64,000 nt of DNA from Acheta domesticus (GCA_031308135.1 JAHLJT010004567.1:35998792-36062791), one strand, 5' to 3'; shown: positions 36,443-49,129, counted from the stretch's first letter. Notes: a model not told the origin generated them from the sequence alone. Made by a program: numbers and translations.

Positions 36443-37193
36443 AAAAACACAATTTTTTGTCCAAATCCATCTCCGTTGTTTATAATTAGTTAACTTTATA
36501 GCTCAGAATTTCGAAATAAGTGACAACGGAGTTGTACCACTACTAAAATAACGGCTCCATATTGCACTTCTCTACAGTTCATTTAAGAAATGCACTGAAT
36601 TGTATTTATTTTTATTATTAAACAACACTACTTTTCCACTTGAATACACTCGTCCACATTATCCTAATTCCATGTATCAGATTTATTCACTAATAATGAC
36701 AGTGTATTCAGTTATCTCCTATGATTTCTATAATAAGGAATCTAAAAATTGATTTGCAATGACGGAAAACGATATGATTCACTATTACATTTCACAAAAC
36801 TTCTTATCACATTGCAACTTAGAAAAGAAAAGTAAGATGCAAAACACCTTATTAAAAATGAAATGTAAATTCTGCTTCTTTTCTTCTTAATTTGATCTCG
36901 TCGTTGATTCATAAAAGTTTTGTAACAACATAGCAGAGATGTTTTGCATAAAAAAGGCATTTTTATAGGACAAAAAAACTTACATTACTCAACAGCATAA
37001 ATTAGTATTCAAATACGCCATGACCTAATTGAATGTTTACGATTTCGAAACGCGAATATGCATAGATATATGAGTTTAGATATCACTTACATTTTTTCAT
37101 GTTTCCATTTTAGTCTGATAAGCTTTTATGAATATCAGCTATTATGAATATCAGAGTTGAAATATTAAGGAAGTAATCGAATGCAATTAGGTA

Positions 37194-37267
<74 letters not shown>

Positions 37268-37659
37268 CACAAAATTCTCTAAGTTAGAGAAATTTTAATT
37301 TTTTATCTGATTGTAATTGAAATACAGGAAGTGTGCTGCTATCATTTCAAAAATACTTACATACCGCTGTAAAAAGTATTGCATGAAAACATAATGGAAA
37401 AGTTTACATTCTTATTGCACAATCAAATGTTAACAGATTAGTATTCTTCTTATAGGAAGATTCTGTTAATTTTGTGTAGAACTTTATTAAACAGAAATGC
37501 TTATGTGAGACATTATTTGTAAATTCAGGGTGTCCCACCAACTATGGGCCATCCCCATAACTTCTAAAAGGTTGACAATTATGGGGCAAGTAATATGTCG
37601 TAGAGATAATATTTGAAAATGTTTTAGATTTCATTATATTAAATAATCTTTGATTTTTT
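36443..37659 (-). other. Mirror intron 2 block shared by three copies
   Basis: It pairs inverted with 10694-11635 and with the third copy (51860-52285 plus 53502-54262). It contains CAGGGTGTCCCACCAACTAT at about 37527, a motif that recurs inverted near 10866 and 52000. No coding sequence is seen. Confidence 0.65.
37197..37264. repeat. (AT)n dinucleotide repeat
   Basis: About 68 bases of uninterrupted AT. The third copy retains only a short ATATATATA remnant here, at the point where the solo LTR is inserted (53502). Confidence 0.9.
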
Positions 37660-39225
37660 ACTTTCCCATATATATATACACGGAGTGATATACGTAGAAT
37701 AGGGAAAGTTATGTAATGCTGCGCGAAAAAATGTCATTGCCGGTCCGTGATAACGAAAAAGTGGATAAAACGAGTTCCTAAATTAAGAAAAAAATACCCG
37801 AACAGGTGGTGTAGCCAGAACCTCTCTTTTGTGGAACCTTGATGCCGAAAAAACCAATTGAAAGGAAAACGTCCTTCTGTGAACACTACTAGCGCCTAAA
37901 CCATACGTACGATTTCTTCCAAAATGGATATTCCCCGATCCATCTGCTTCTAGTCGAAGCTTTGAGATATTGAAAAAGATTCTGTAAAATTTGAGGGTAC
38001 TTCACATGAAACCCCGTACATTTTCAATATTTTCTCAAAAACGGCTCCAAATTTTTTCTTTAAATTTCTTCTAAGAATAGAGTAAAATATACTTATTAAG
38101 GTGGCATAGGTCCGATTTACACCGAAACTCTGAATTTCGGAAAATTGCAAAAGTTTAAATTTTTTTCGGCGTCTTCCTCCAACTACAAAATTGAAGATAC
38201 AGATTTTTCTTTCAAATAAAATTTGTAGTACAAAGTGATTTCTTTCATTAAGGACATGTACAGTTTTTTTTAAAAGTTTAGTAGTTTTCGCGCAATATTG
38301 CGTACAATATGTGCAATTTTAAATAATTAAAAAACAAGATTTTCTCAAAAACGGCTTCAAATGTTTTCCTTTAACTTTTGGTAGGTATAGTGCCTAACGT
38401 ATTTTATGAGATGACAAAAACGCCATATTGCTACAAAAAACAAAAGAATACTTTTGTTTTTTCAAAAATCGGGAAAATGTATTTCTTTTACTTGCTTCTC
38501 ACGTCGTTAATATTAACATTATCGGCGATTTTTTCACATTATTATTTTTACAAATACATGTGCTTTAAATAATGTCAAGTAAAGTTTCTCGAAAACAATC
38601 GTTTTCTGTGAAAAGAAGATAAAAATCCCACATTTTCAGAAACGCTCAAACACCATTTTCTCACAAAAAGCTGCAATTTTTTTCTTCAAACTTTTTTAAT
38701 AGATAGTGCTAATTACACTCTTTAATACGACGTAAATTTTATTTTGAATTAGTTTTTTGTTTTTTGAAAAATTACATAAATGTCATTTTTTTAAAGATCT
38801 CTCACATCATTAATATGAACATTACCAGCAATTTGTAAAAATTATTATATTGTGAGTGTACGCGCTACAAATAACTTCAAATAAAGTATTTTGAAAACTC
38901 AAAAGTTTTCTGTGAAAATGAGCTTCAAATTTCACATTTTTAGTAGCGCTAAAACGCAATTTTCTCTAAAACTGCACATAATTTTTAAAACAATATTTTC
39001 ATTTAGGACGAAGTTTTTGTGTTCTTTAATATTCTAAAATGTAATATTTCCGTTCTACCAATAGGAAATCGAAAAAATTAAGAAAATGACAAAAAAATGT
39101 ACTTTTGGCGGTGATAGATGGCAGCTAGCAAGAAAGAGTATGTGGCAATTCCAAATAGCTAGTGAAGATCCAAGGAAATAGAAAACTAATACGGGAATAT
39201 CTGTGCCATTCGGTAGCACCACTAG
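37660..39225 (-). mobile_element. GTATACGTACGTATAC-family element, 1.57 kb
   Basis: This insertion lies between sequences that are contiguous in the left arm (around 10700) and in the third copy (around 51850). It starts ACTTTCCCATATATATACACGG and ends GTAGCACCACTAGG. It is an inverted relative of 34868-36442 over nearly its full length. Confidence 0.7.
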
Positions 39226-39244
39226 GTACTTTCTCGTATACTAT

Positions 39245-40190
39245 ACGTAGGAGAAAATTATGTAATGCTGCACGAAAAAACGGATTTTCGGCAGAAAAAC
39301 TCTTATTACAGCGCCCTGGTAACGAAAAAGTGGATAAATCCAATTGCTAAATTAAAAAAAATCTAACACGTGGTGCAGCCAGAATCCCAGTTTTGTGGGT
39401 CCTTGATACAGAAAAGCAAAACGTCTGTCCGTCGGCCTCCCTGCCGGTCTGTCTGTCTGTGAACAACACCGAGTTCAACCGATTTTCTCCGTAATTGATA
39501 CTCCGTGATCCTTCTGGCTGATCTCGTGGACTTTTGAATTTGAAACCGATGTTTTAATTTTGGAGGGTACTTTACGTGAAACCCCCGGACATTTTCAACA
39601 TTTTTGAAAAACCGGCTCCAAATTTTTCTTTAAATTTCTTTTAAGAATAGAGTAAAATATACTTATTGAGGTATAAGTATATCAAGGCATAGGTCCGATT
39701 TTTACGGTTAAATCTGAATTTTCGAAATTTCAAAAATTTTGATTTTCATCGGCATCTTCTTCGAACAACAAAATTGAAGATAGAGATTTTTCTTCCAAAT
39801 AAAATTTGTTCTTCATAGTAAGTTCTTTAATTAAGGTCATGTACAGTTTTTTTGAAAATTGTAGTAGTTTTCGTGGATTATTCCATGCAATATGTGCAAT
39901 TAAAAAATACAAAAACAAGATTTTCCAAAAACGGCTCCAAATATTTTCTTTAAACTTTTGGTAGGTACAGGTATAGTGCCTAATGTATTTTATGAGATGA
40001 TATAAACGCCATATTTCTCTATTCTTTTGTTTTTTCAAAAATTGCAAAAATGTAATTTTTTTATTTGCCTCTCACGTCATTAATATTTACATTAGCGGCT
40101 ATTTGTTTACATTATTATATTAATGAGTACAAATGCTTTAAATAATGTCAAGTGAAGTTTCTCTCAACTGTTTTCTGTGAGCGCGAGATG
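39245..40190 (-). repeat. GTATACGTACGTATAC-family repeat, partial
   Basis: Mirror partner of 8340-9275. It shows the uninterrupted target (CTATACGTAGGAG) of the TA-flanked element and ends next to mirror exon 2. Confidence 0.65.
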
Positions 40191-40311
40191 TTGCCATTCA
40201 GCGGGGTAAGATCACCGCTACCTCCATTAATAAATATGCCCTACACTTTCGGGATTAATGATCTTAGAAGTTTCCTCGTTCTAATCGATCGATCAATCAA
40301 TTGGCAATGAC

Positions 40312-40543
40312 CTGCTTGAGCCCGAGTCCGTTGAGGATCATGATGAGCACGATGACGGCGCCGAAGGGCACCGCGGCCGCCGCCATGCTGCCCAGCGACG
40401 CCAGGAAGAGGATGGTGGCGTACTGCCCCACGCCCAGCACCTCGTTCGTCATCTGCGCCACGAAGACGGTGCCGATCGCCAGGAAGGACGCCGCGCCGTC
40501 CTTGCTCAGGTTCACTCCGATGGGCACCAGGAAGTGCACCACC
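40312..40543 (-). pseudogene. Mirror SLC1 exon 2
   Basis: The 232-base exon is almost identical to 7968-8199 (one difference seen by eye, Asn to Ser). The very high third-position GC is shared, so that bias predates the duplication or has been kept by gene conversion. Confidence 0.86.
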
Positions 40544-40744
40544 CTGCGCCACACACGCGTTGCCCTTCGCGCCTCGGCCTACACCTCGCGCATTGAAGGG
40601 GGAGGTTGCCGAGAGGACAAACTGTGTTCAGGCGGGATCAAGATATTGGTCCAAGGGGGTACTTGTACTCCTGCGTAGGGTGTAGGTACAGGCCACCGCC
40701 TAGGAACTCGCCCTGGAGCTTGCCCCCCAATAAAGTACAAGTGC

Positions 40745-41335
40745 AAGGGGTGCCTAATATGGCATGCACTTATATACAGAGTGTCCAGGGAGGAAACGTC
40801 GAAACTTCGAAAATAAGCTCTTAAGACTATTCTAAGCATATTTTGTCTTATAAACTACGTGGATATTCCGAATGGTTGAGCCGCATTGAGCACTCAAAAT
40901 TTGGTTTGAAAGATTGATTTCTAGGCAAAATGGAAGTATAGTAACACTCCAAAAACATGTAAATTGTTTATTATTTACAAAAGAAATGGATATATTTGCT
41001 CAGACAGGAAAATTAAGCGAGAAAAAAAGCAGTCGAATTGTGTAAATTGGGTGCTTATTTATCTCTCGCTTAATTTTTCTTTCTGAACAAATATATTCTT
41101 TTCTTTTGTAAATAATAAACAATTTATATGTTTCTGGAGTGTTTCTATGCTTCTATAACGCAAATTTTTGCCTAGAAATCAACTTTTCAAACAACTTTTG
41201 AGTGATCATTGCGGCACAAGCATTTGGATAATCCACGTAGTTTATTAGACAAAATATGCTTAGAATAGTCTTAAGAGCTGATTTTCGAAGTTTCGGCGTT
41301 TCCTCCCCGGACACTCCGTATATACACCTCGCGCT
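40745..41335. repeat. Nested foldback element in mirror intron 1
   Basis: The segment reads ACAGAGTGTCC ... GGACACTCCGTATATA: about 190 bases at each end are inverted repeats, and a MITE with its own inverted ends (40943-41143) sits in the middle. The right half is also present at 1317-1500 and the MITE at 1115-1316, upstream of the left gene. Confidence 0.65.
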
Positions 41336-41407
41336 CGTGGGATGGTGCGCGCCCACTTGGAAGCAAAGAGCACTAACGTTTCCTTTATTGATACGATAAA
41401 AAATATT

Positions 41408-41475
41408 GGTAATATTTAATTATTAAATAGTAAAAATTAATTAAATAATAATAATTAATTAAATTGTTATAATTA
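41408..41475. repeat. AT-only tandem repeat, degenerate
   Basis: Counterpart of 1585-1650 with fewer and more diverged units. Confidence 0.5.
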
Positions 41476-42063
41476 AGCGAGATAGTAACGAGATTTTTCG
41501 GACTATTATACCTTGGTTAGCATGTTTGAAGGCTTAATGATAGAAACACATTTTCTAAGAAATTTGTGCCAGGAGACTGACGTGAAATAATGACAGGTGT
41601 AAAACCATGGGAAGATTTTTTAAATATTGATTAATAAATTATATTTATTTACCAATAGATGAAAGATAACCGAATATCCACACAACATCCAAATACGTCT
41701 TGGTATAGAAACGCACAAAAAATTTTGAGATATCATTTACTTACATTACAGAGTAATACATGAATTAACACTATTATTTGCTTTATCTGCTCGAAAAAAA
41801 GGATATATTTCTGTGACGAGAGATACAAAAACCGAAGTAATTTTATGTAGATGTGCTACCAGTTATTGAACACGTTATTGAAAGGCAGTTTATTACTTTT
41901 TTCAAGTCGTAGCAAAAATGCCTGCAATTGCACAGGGAGCAATACCAGGCTAAGTTTAAGATTACAATGATCAAATCATCAAACCCCATAAAATATTTAA
42001 ATCCCACAAGGAAAATATTGAAGGAACTTTGTAGTATGCCTATGTAAAAACGGAGAGAATTCC

Positions 42064-42382
42064 GGACAGACGGACGGACAGACGGATGGATAGACGGACG
42101 GACAGACGGACGGACAGACGGACGGACAGACGGACGGACAGACGAACGGACAGACGGACGGACAGACGGACGGACAGAGGGACGGACAGACGAACGGACA
42201 GACGGACGGAGAGACGGACGGACAGACGGACGGACGGACAGACGGACGGACAGACGGACGGACAGACGGACGGACAGACGGACGGACAAACGGACGGACA
42301 GACGGACGGACAGACGGACGGACAGACGGACGGACAGACGGACGGACGGAGAGATGGACGGACAGACGGACGGACGGACGGT
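42064..42382. repeat. 12-bp minisatellite GGACAGACGGAC
   Basis: About 27 copies of a 12-base unit, with occasional unit variants. The mirror position in the left arm has only a short CCGTCTGTCTGTCCGTCTGTG run (around 5685-5706), a motif shared by the dispersed repeat family. The array therefore grew from a pre-existing seed. Long open frames on both strands reading RTDRRTD or SVRLSVR repeats are artefacts. Confidence 0.92.
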
Positions 42383-43092
42383 CGGGCCGGCGGGCGGATT
42401 GACGTTTTGAAAAAAAAACACTTTTTCGGTATCAGGGGACTCCAAAACGTGTATTTCTCTTAAAATCTCGAAATCGATTTACCGCAGCATTGCATAATTT
42501 TCCCTATACTACGTATATTACTCCGTATATACGTACGTACACGGGAAAGTGAGAAGTGATACTCCTATATGGTTAATTCATCTATGACTGGTTGGTATGA
42601 TCCAGATATTTGCACGATATTGCAGGAAATTCCGTGAGTGGAATATTCACAGCAATTACCTGCAGTCCGCTTAGCGCAGCAGATATAGATTGTTGAATTT
42701 TACTTTAATACCATTCATACTTATTTGAAAAAGAAAATAAGGTTATCTCGACGTCAAAACTTACAAATTTGGTGCTGGCAGGTTACATTAACAAACAGTA
42801 TGTTAAGAAATCTCCAATAACAGAATAAATTTATATTTTAAAGTGTCAGTTGTGCAGCATTTGAACTTGATGAAATTTATGAAGTTCAGATGATAAGAAT
42901 GTGTATTGGCATTTTCTCATTCTTTCTTAGTGACATAAAACAAAACGTTTTCGCGCATATTCACTATTTTAAGATTAATTTCTTTTCAAGATTTCTACAC
43001 TACATCTCCATTCTTCTCGATTTCACTACAGGTACTAAATGTTCTTAATTATTTGAAGACCTATCAGTTCAAATAATCTCATGAGAGCTCAC

Positions 43093-44103
43093 CTGGGATC
43101 GACGCCGTGCTCCAAAAGGCACTCCATCAGCACCGGAAGCGATGCCATGCTAGACGACGTGACGTAGGAAGTGACGAGTGCGTTGACTAGACTTTTATAA
43201 AATTTGAAAATATTCACTCTCCCGAGCACAAATAAGGTTAAAGGCTGCACCAGTACCACTTGAATAAGAAACGTTCCATTTACTGTCAATATGTATATAC
43301 CCCATGTACTGAAAAACTTCCCGAAATCCTCTATCATCATGATTTCAGTCAATATCAAAAAGAACAAACACACTGGGGCAATCCACAAAGTCCATATTGC
43401 CAGTTTCATAGATATTTGGTATATTTCTCGCACTACAACTAGAAAACCTTGCGCTCTGTTTGCAAGAATTGTGAAACATAGTCCAATCATCGTGGCGACG
43501 AAGATCATTCCTAGTAAGTTCATACCATCGATGTACTTAATTCGAGTCTCCCATTTTAAAACATTGTCTGTACTGCTATCATTTGGTTGCACAACTTTTG
43601 TTTGTTGCTGCTGCACGTAGATTCGCACCATATTCGCTGGAATTATATTTCTAAACATATCAAGAAATATGTCTAAGATGGTCCCTTTATCGTCTAAAGA
43701 AACATCACTCTTCAATGAATCATGAATCACTTTGTCCACGTCCTGGACGAACAATAATTGCCATTACCAATCCAAGAATGGCCGATATAAATTTTGTAAC
43801 AATCACGTACACTATAAATTGCCATCCTAACGTCTTGGAAACAGATAGATCTAATGAACCGAGCGCGACCACGATGCACGCTACGATGAGCGGAGTGGCC
43901 GAAAGTTTCAAAAGCCGAATCAGGATCATTCCGGGGAAGGCCACATAGTCTCTTGCCCTGGGATCCATGGGGCCACTGGTTGATCTTATAAGAAACCCCA
44001 TGGCGATACCCAACACCACTCCAGTCACTAACAAAATGGTTAGGAGGTTGTTGAGTAATGCATTCCGGATTCGTTTTCCTATAGTAGGTTTTGGTTCTTC
44101 CAT
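43093..44103 (-). pseudogene. Mirror SLC1 exon 1 with frameshift
   Basis: The exon matches 2632-3641 at about 99% by eye. The single inserted base at 43722 destroys the frame between TM3 and the segment before TM4. The donor gtgagc after CCCAG is intact. Confidence 0.9.
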
Positions 44104-44787
44104 ATTTGTCTACATCTAACAAGTCACTTTTTCAACAGAACAGGAAAAATGTTAGAGATATAGTCGTGTTTGACATTCGCAAACAGGTTTGTAAATACTG
44201 GAGGGTTGTCAGGAAACAATATTTTCAATTGTCAAACAATAGTTGACAAATTACGCCCAAAACGGAGCCTCAACCCAGTACCACCTAGATACCGAGAAGG
44301 TATTGCTCAACCGCAGTATCATGGCCTTGGCAATACCCGTCGGTGAAACAAAAAACAATTCAATACTTGGCCCAAGTGGCACAACGTTCTCAAGGAGATG
44401 ACAATTTGGCCACGTTTCTTTCATTTCGAATTTGTTATAACAGAATATAAAAGTTCACTATATATTATGAATATTTAATATTTAATATCTAAAGAATTCT
44501 TAATAGGAAAATAAAATTGCCCATACTCACTTAGGTTCTTTTGACATCCATTTAACTCGCGTAGATACAAGGAGATGTTTGCAATACTTTTGCAGTAAAA
44601 TGTGAAGTTAATAAAACGTGCATTATGCTATATTTTCATAGCATTCATAAAATATCAAATAAATCAAGTTTTTGAGAAGGTTCGATAACTTGTGTGATGA
44701 TATTCTATTATTCTTCCTAGTTACTAATTAATATTTACCCTTCAGAAGAAGAAGAAAACCCGATTGTAAGAGAGAACTTAGAAAGTA
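44104..44787 (-). other. 5' flank of the mirror SLC1 copy
   Basis: Pairs with 1910-2631. It lacks the 41-base hairpin gain seen in the left arm. The homology stops at 44787/1910 within TACTTTCTAAG. Confidence 0.6.
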
Positions 44788-46057
44788 TACATATCGGTAG
44801 AGGTTGCATCCCATTTGCCTTTAGTTGTGCGTTTAGATTAGGTTTAAATGTGTACTGACAGCAAAGGTGTTGGTATCAACTAAGTCATCGGCTGAATACA
44901 TTTGAACTATCAGTCCATTGTCACAGACGTACACGAAACAAAAACCCATTGAGAAGATAACAACCCCTCTGCAATAACCGGTGGTAATGTCGTAAGCATT
45001 TAGACGGTAGAAGGCGGAACAGTATTTGGCACTTCATGGCAGAGCATGTTCTGTGGTGGAGAGTTGGAATAGAACTTTCTAGTTTAGGTATATTGACATT
45101 CACTTACCGAAAGTTTTTTGTGTGTTTTATGGCCGCTCAAATGCGAACCTAAATTCAATTCAGAACAGAAGTTAGTTATTGATGCTAGCGAGGCAGTTGA
45201 TATCAAAACTTGGATACTGTGAACCTACAGTTAAATTTCAATCATTGTAATCTAACTGAAGTCCTGGATGTGATCTTATTTCAACAAGAAAGAAAGCGAT
45301 AGTTGGTTTTCCAATTGATTCTTCCATTGTCCCGCCACCGTACCGGCAGGTGCGTGGCCCTTCCACAACAATGCGCTGCGTGTGAGGACATTAACATTAA
45401 CAGCTTACGGGTCAATGACCTCCATCTCGATCATGTTTTGGTCCAGTTTCCCTTATCCATTGAGCAAATGCTGAGATGGCCCCTTGTTTTGCTTCTGGAC
45501 GTAAATGTAGCTTCACTGTGCGCACGTTGTGTTGAGCACTTCTTTTGCTTGTAGTTCATTTACCGCTGAAATTGATTTTCTATAACTCGGGAAAAAACAT
45601 TTTTCAAATATTTTTATGTCTAAAATATTTATTTTTAAATTCATTTTTTTCGGGTTTTTTCTTTTTTTATTCTGGCCCTCAAGAAAATGTGCGCAGATAA
45701 ATCTCTTTCCCCACACGTCATATACAGTTTTTACTGATTTGACAAATAAATAAATAAATAAATAAACAGCAGAACACAAATGGGAGGGTAACAACAGACC
45801 CTAGCGTAGTTTTACTTTCTCGTTAGGGGGTAAAGCGAAATAAATGTATGTATAGACATGGCATAGATTAATACAACAAAAATGCGAAAAATAATTTAAA
45901 TAATCTGTTGGTGGATGCACCACAATCATTATTTTTTGCCTGTCGCTTACTGAAGATTGCTTCCTAATATATTCCGCTAGAGGCAAGTAGCAAAGCGTAA
46001 GATAAAAAAGTTTAATAGCAAAGTATTGTAAAATAAAATTATAGTATTATATTAATA
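44788..46057. other. Outer flank, no gene recognised
   Basis: Short open frames (for example 45303-45554) show no domain or conserved partner. A TAAA-type run lies at 45747-45766. No function is assigned. Confidence 0.5.
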
Positions 46058-47050
46058 CTAGCGTACCCTTGCGAGAACTCTTGCATGGTAAAACCCAACC
46101 TTTCCCTATCCATTTGTTTATCCTTTTCATTAAAAAGGAAAGTGTTTAATGAAACGTGTTTGTTAAAAAATGTATAAATGTTACTTCGAATGTACTTAAG
46201 TTTAATGTATTTACAGAATATCAAACAAAAATAACAATGCAATTGATGTTGGAAACAAATTTTCAATAAAGGTTTATTCAGCATTACAGAGAGATGTTCT
46301 TGGAACAATTCATACTTCTTTAAAGAAGCATTTGAAGAAATTATCCAGTCTTATTTGAGAGTTAGCTTTTCGCTTTCTTTGATAGTCACAATAACTTAAT
46401 AAAAGGTTTTTACTCTTGAGAAAACCTAGTAAAGTAGTGCGAAATACTGGATCGGGCTAGTTCAACCCTATTTTTGCAATATTATTTAACTTTCCTTGAT
46501 TTGTTAAGAAGAACAGTGGGACTTTGGAGAGTCAGGGTGCCAGCTTGCAAGGAAATTGAAAAATTATGTGTGTACTAAACAGTTTTGGATTATTTTCTGC
46601 GTTGTTACATATCTCAAGAAAAGCAATTCCGAGCCAAAAAATAATCAAAATAATATTTTCACCTTTGAGTATTAAATATCATTTGTTATCGTTAGAAACA
46701 ATTGGGCTTAAGACTTCACTTCGGTAAATGCGAATATTGCTCAAACGGTGTTTCCATTATCTTAACGAACCGACACCTTGAGTTTAACATCAAACGGTAC
46801 ATTATTTACAATATTAGTTTGCAGTTGGGTGGTGATGTACATACTTCCAGATACCGCCAACATTTAAATCTTTGCGTTTGGGCTGAGATCGTTTGTAGTT
46901 GTCGAGTGACTTGCGCTATTCATTCCATAATTTTAAATTTATTCAGGTATTGTAGGATAGCGCGTTTTGATTTTTTTCATTTATTTCAAGCTATTTTACT
47001 TGAGCTAATTTAAAAATGTTTGTTCTTTGTGTTGTGCCATAGCACACGTT
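46058..47050 (-). mobile_element. Helitron-like non-autonomous element (candidate)
   Basis: Inverted copy of 6565-7565. On the - strand the 3' end shows a GCAAGAGTTCTCGC stem (46071-46084), a short spacer and CTAG at 46058-46061 followed by T. It matches the left-intron copy along its length with about 15% differences by eye. Confidence 0.5.
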
Positions 47051-47059
47051 TTCACCTAT

Positions 47060-48240
47060 TACCTCCGCGTACCCGTGCGAGAACTCTCGCATGTTGTTGT
47101 TGTTGTTAGGAATGTTTTTAACGTGTTTATTTGCTTAAAAATGTATAAAGGTAACTTGCAATATATTAACACAATATCAAATAAAAATAAAAAGCAATGC
47201 AATTAATGTTTAAAGAAATTTTCAATAACTATTTATATAGTATCATGGAGAGTTTTCTTGGAAAAATTCACAACACTTCCTTAAAGATATTTGAAGTAAT
47301 TATTCATTATTCTTTGACAGTTAGCTTTTAGCTTTTCGTGATAGTCACAAAAATATTAGCTTTTTACTTTTGAGGAAGCTACGTGACTGAACCCGCTGAT
47401 TTGAAAATTTCATCGAAGGATAACGAAAATATTGGTACAGGTAAAGCACAAACACAAGTCTTCACTCTTCCCTGTTCACCCACATCCCTACACAATTGAG
47501 TACACAGCACTTACAGACCATGACAAAATGTTAATTGAATAGTTTCACTACACGCATAAAAAACAATCTTCGTAGATATCAAGCAACTATAATAGTACTT
47601 CTAGTTCTTGCTGGAGAGCAAATCTTGCATTAATGATTGTGCAAATAAACCTAATCAGACTGCACAAACCACGGTATATACAGAAAGCGTAAATATAAGA
47701 TTTGAATAATCTAAGCCTTCTAAGCCTGTCGTCACAAAAATGGCTTCCAGCATCAAGGGCTGAAATATTGAGGTGGCCTTGATAGTATAGATGCACGGAA
47801 ATGAAAATTTAATTGAATGTCGAAGAATATCTCATCTGATAGATTATAATGTGAAAAACGTTTCTTTGAGACCTTTGGCCGAAAAATTGTAGTTTTTAAG
47901 GCCCTAAAACGCTTGGTTTTGGAGTTATTTAACGAAAACTTTGACAAGTGTTGCGGGTTGCATTTGACTTGAATATTTAGATGCGTTTTTTAAAACAAAT
48001 CCTTCATATATTTAAACTCAAAGAGCAATTCGTCAAGTCTCCGTGAAATTCTGTTTCTTTATAGACCTCATTTATAAAGATTGGTTGCATGTGAGAACCG
48101 CAACGGAAAGGTATACTACTGAAATAGTACAGGAGAAGATTTTAACCAATTACTTCAAAAATAATATCTTAAATGCCGTGGTTGTTATAAAATTGATCTT
48201 TTTCCTCTTTCACAAGGATTGGTTATGAAGACAGCCCTGT
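47060..48240 (-). mobile_element. Helitron-like element, second tandem copy
   Basis: A second family member directly follows the first in the same orientation. The hairpin GCGAGAACTCTCGC is at 47077-47090, but the CTAG is replaced by other sequence next to the previous copy. The body matches 1-1114. Confidence 0.45.
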
Positions 48241-49100
48241 CAACACCAGCTATTTCGCGTATAAATACCATGCAACGCAAGGTACTTCAGTAAGTTTGTA
48301 ACATGGAGAGCGTTTCGGGAAGTTGTATTAATACTGAATATTTACGGCATTATACAGAACTAATTTAAACCACATAATGCTGCATTTATCTTTCAGAAGC
48401 AAACATTGTATATTGCAAAAACTGTCACTTTAAACGAAACTTCTGACGAAGTAAATTTCCAGCATCCTTTCACAGCTACGTCAAGAACTAATTATATCAG
48501 TGTGTAAGTAACATTACAGTATCATATACATACCATTTTGACTCATAGGTAAGGGGTCATCCGTAAATTATGCGACGCTAAAAGGAGAGGGAGGGGGTCT
48601 GAGGCAGCGTTATACTATGTTACATAGAGGTAGAGAAGTGCGTTACAAGGAGGAGGGGGTATTGAAAATACTCGAAATGTGGGTTACGTAATTTATGGAC
48701 GGCCCCTAAGTAGAAATTAATGAATTTACAAAATAAATGCAAGATCTAATTTTAATGACATTTAAGGTTTTTATTCGGCCACGAATTCACATATACGTAG
48801 TTTTAATTATAAATTCAGGGAAAAGCTCGATTTGTTTTACATTGAAATTGTTTGTACAAATTAAGATGTTAGCCAGGCTCTGTCTGTACAAAGAAAAACA
48901 TCGAGATCGTTTTTGATCAAATTGTGTTTACTAAATTTAGAGTAATAAAGACAGATGCCTTACTTTTGAGTTATTAGTCAGACTCACATCACTAAACTCT
49001 CTCTTTCTTCGCTTCATAATTTACGGTCGTGTTCTGCAGCCTCTTCGCCATCTTCACGTCTTGTATCACATCCGTTCTCCACAACACGTACGAAAGTGCT
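48241..49100. other. Unassigned AT-rich DNA with one MITE
   Basis: Apart from the MITE at 48553-48706 nothing recognisable is seen. Confidence 0.5.
48553..48706. mobile_element. 154-bp MITE with TAA target duplication
   Basis: The ends GGGGTCATCCGTAAATTATG and the inverse of GGGGCCGTCCATAAATTACG pair over more than 20 bases, and TAA flanks both sides (48550-48552 and 48707-48709). A 3-bp TWA-type duplication suggests PIF/Harbinger mobilisation. The interior is purine-rich and non-coding. Confidence 0.85.
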
Positions 49101-49129
49101 CAATCGTACGTACAGCAGTGAGGGCGAGG

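Larger units (their letters stand above)
32918..44103 (-). pseudogene. Mirror copy of SLC1-like transporter, frameshifted
   Basis: The three exons are complement(43093..44103, 40312..40543, 32918..33064). Splice sites are conserved with the left copy. Exon 1 is 1011 bases instead of 1010: one extra A at 43722 (+ strand) shifts the frame and produces a stop at 43720-43722, after about 127 residues. Other changes include Asn to Ser in the NKDG motif and Asp to Glu in the TM8 VDW motif. The remaining exon frames are still open, so the inactivation may be recent; a truncated two-segment product cannot be excluded. Intron 1 (40544-43092) holds the foldback and minisatellite; intron 2 (33065-40311) holds the LINE-unrelated repeats. 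Confidence 0.88.

Noticed and set aside
42064..42382. Possible CRISPR-like array
   Set aside because: Units are contiguous 12-mers without spacers, in a eukaryotic intron.
41843..42463. Open frames of 125 and 200 codons across the minisatellite
   Set aside because: A 12-bp repeat without stop codons stays open in several frames. The peptide is pure RTD or SVRL-type repetition.
45303..45554. 83-codon frame in the right outer flank
   Set aside because: No motif and no copy elsewhere in the window.
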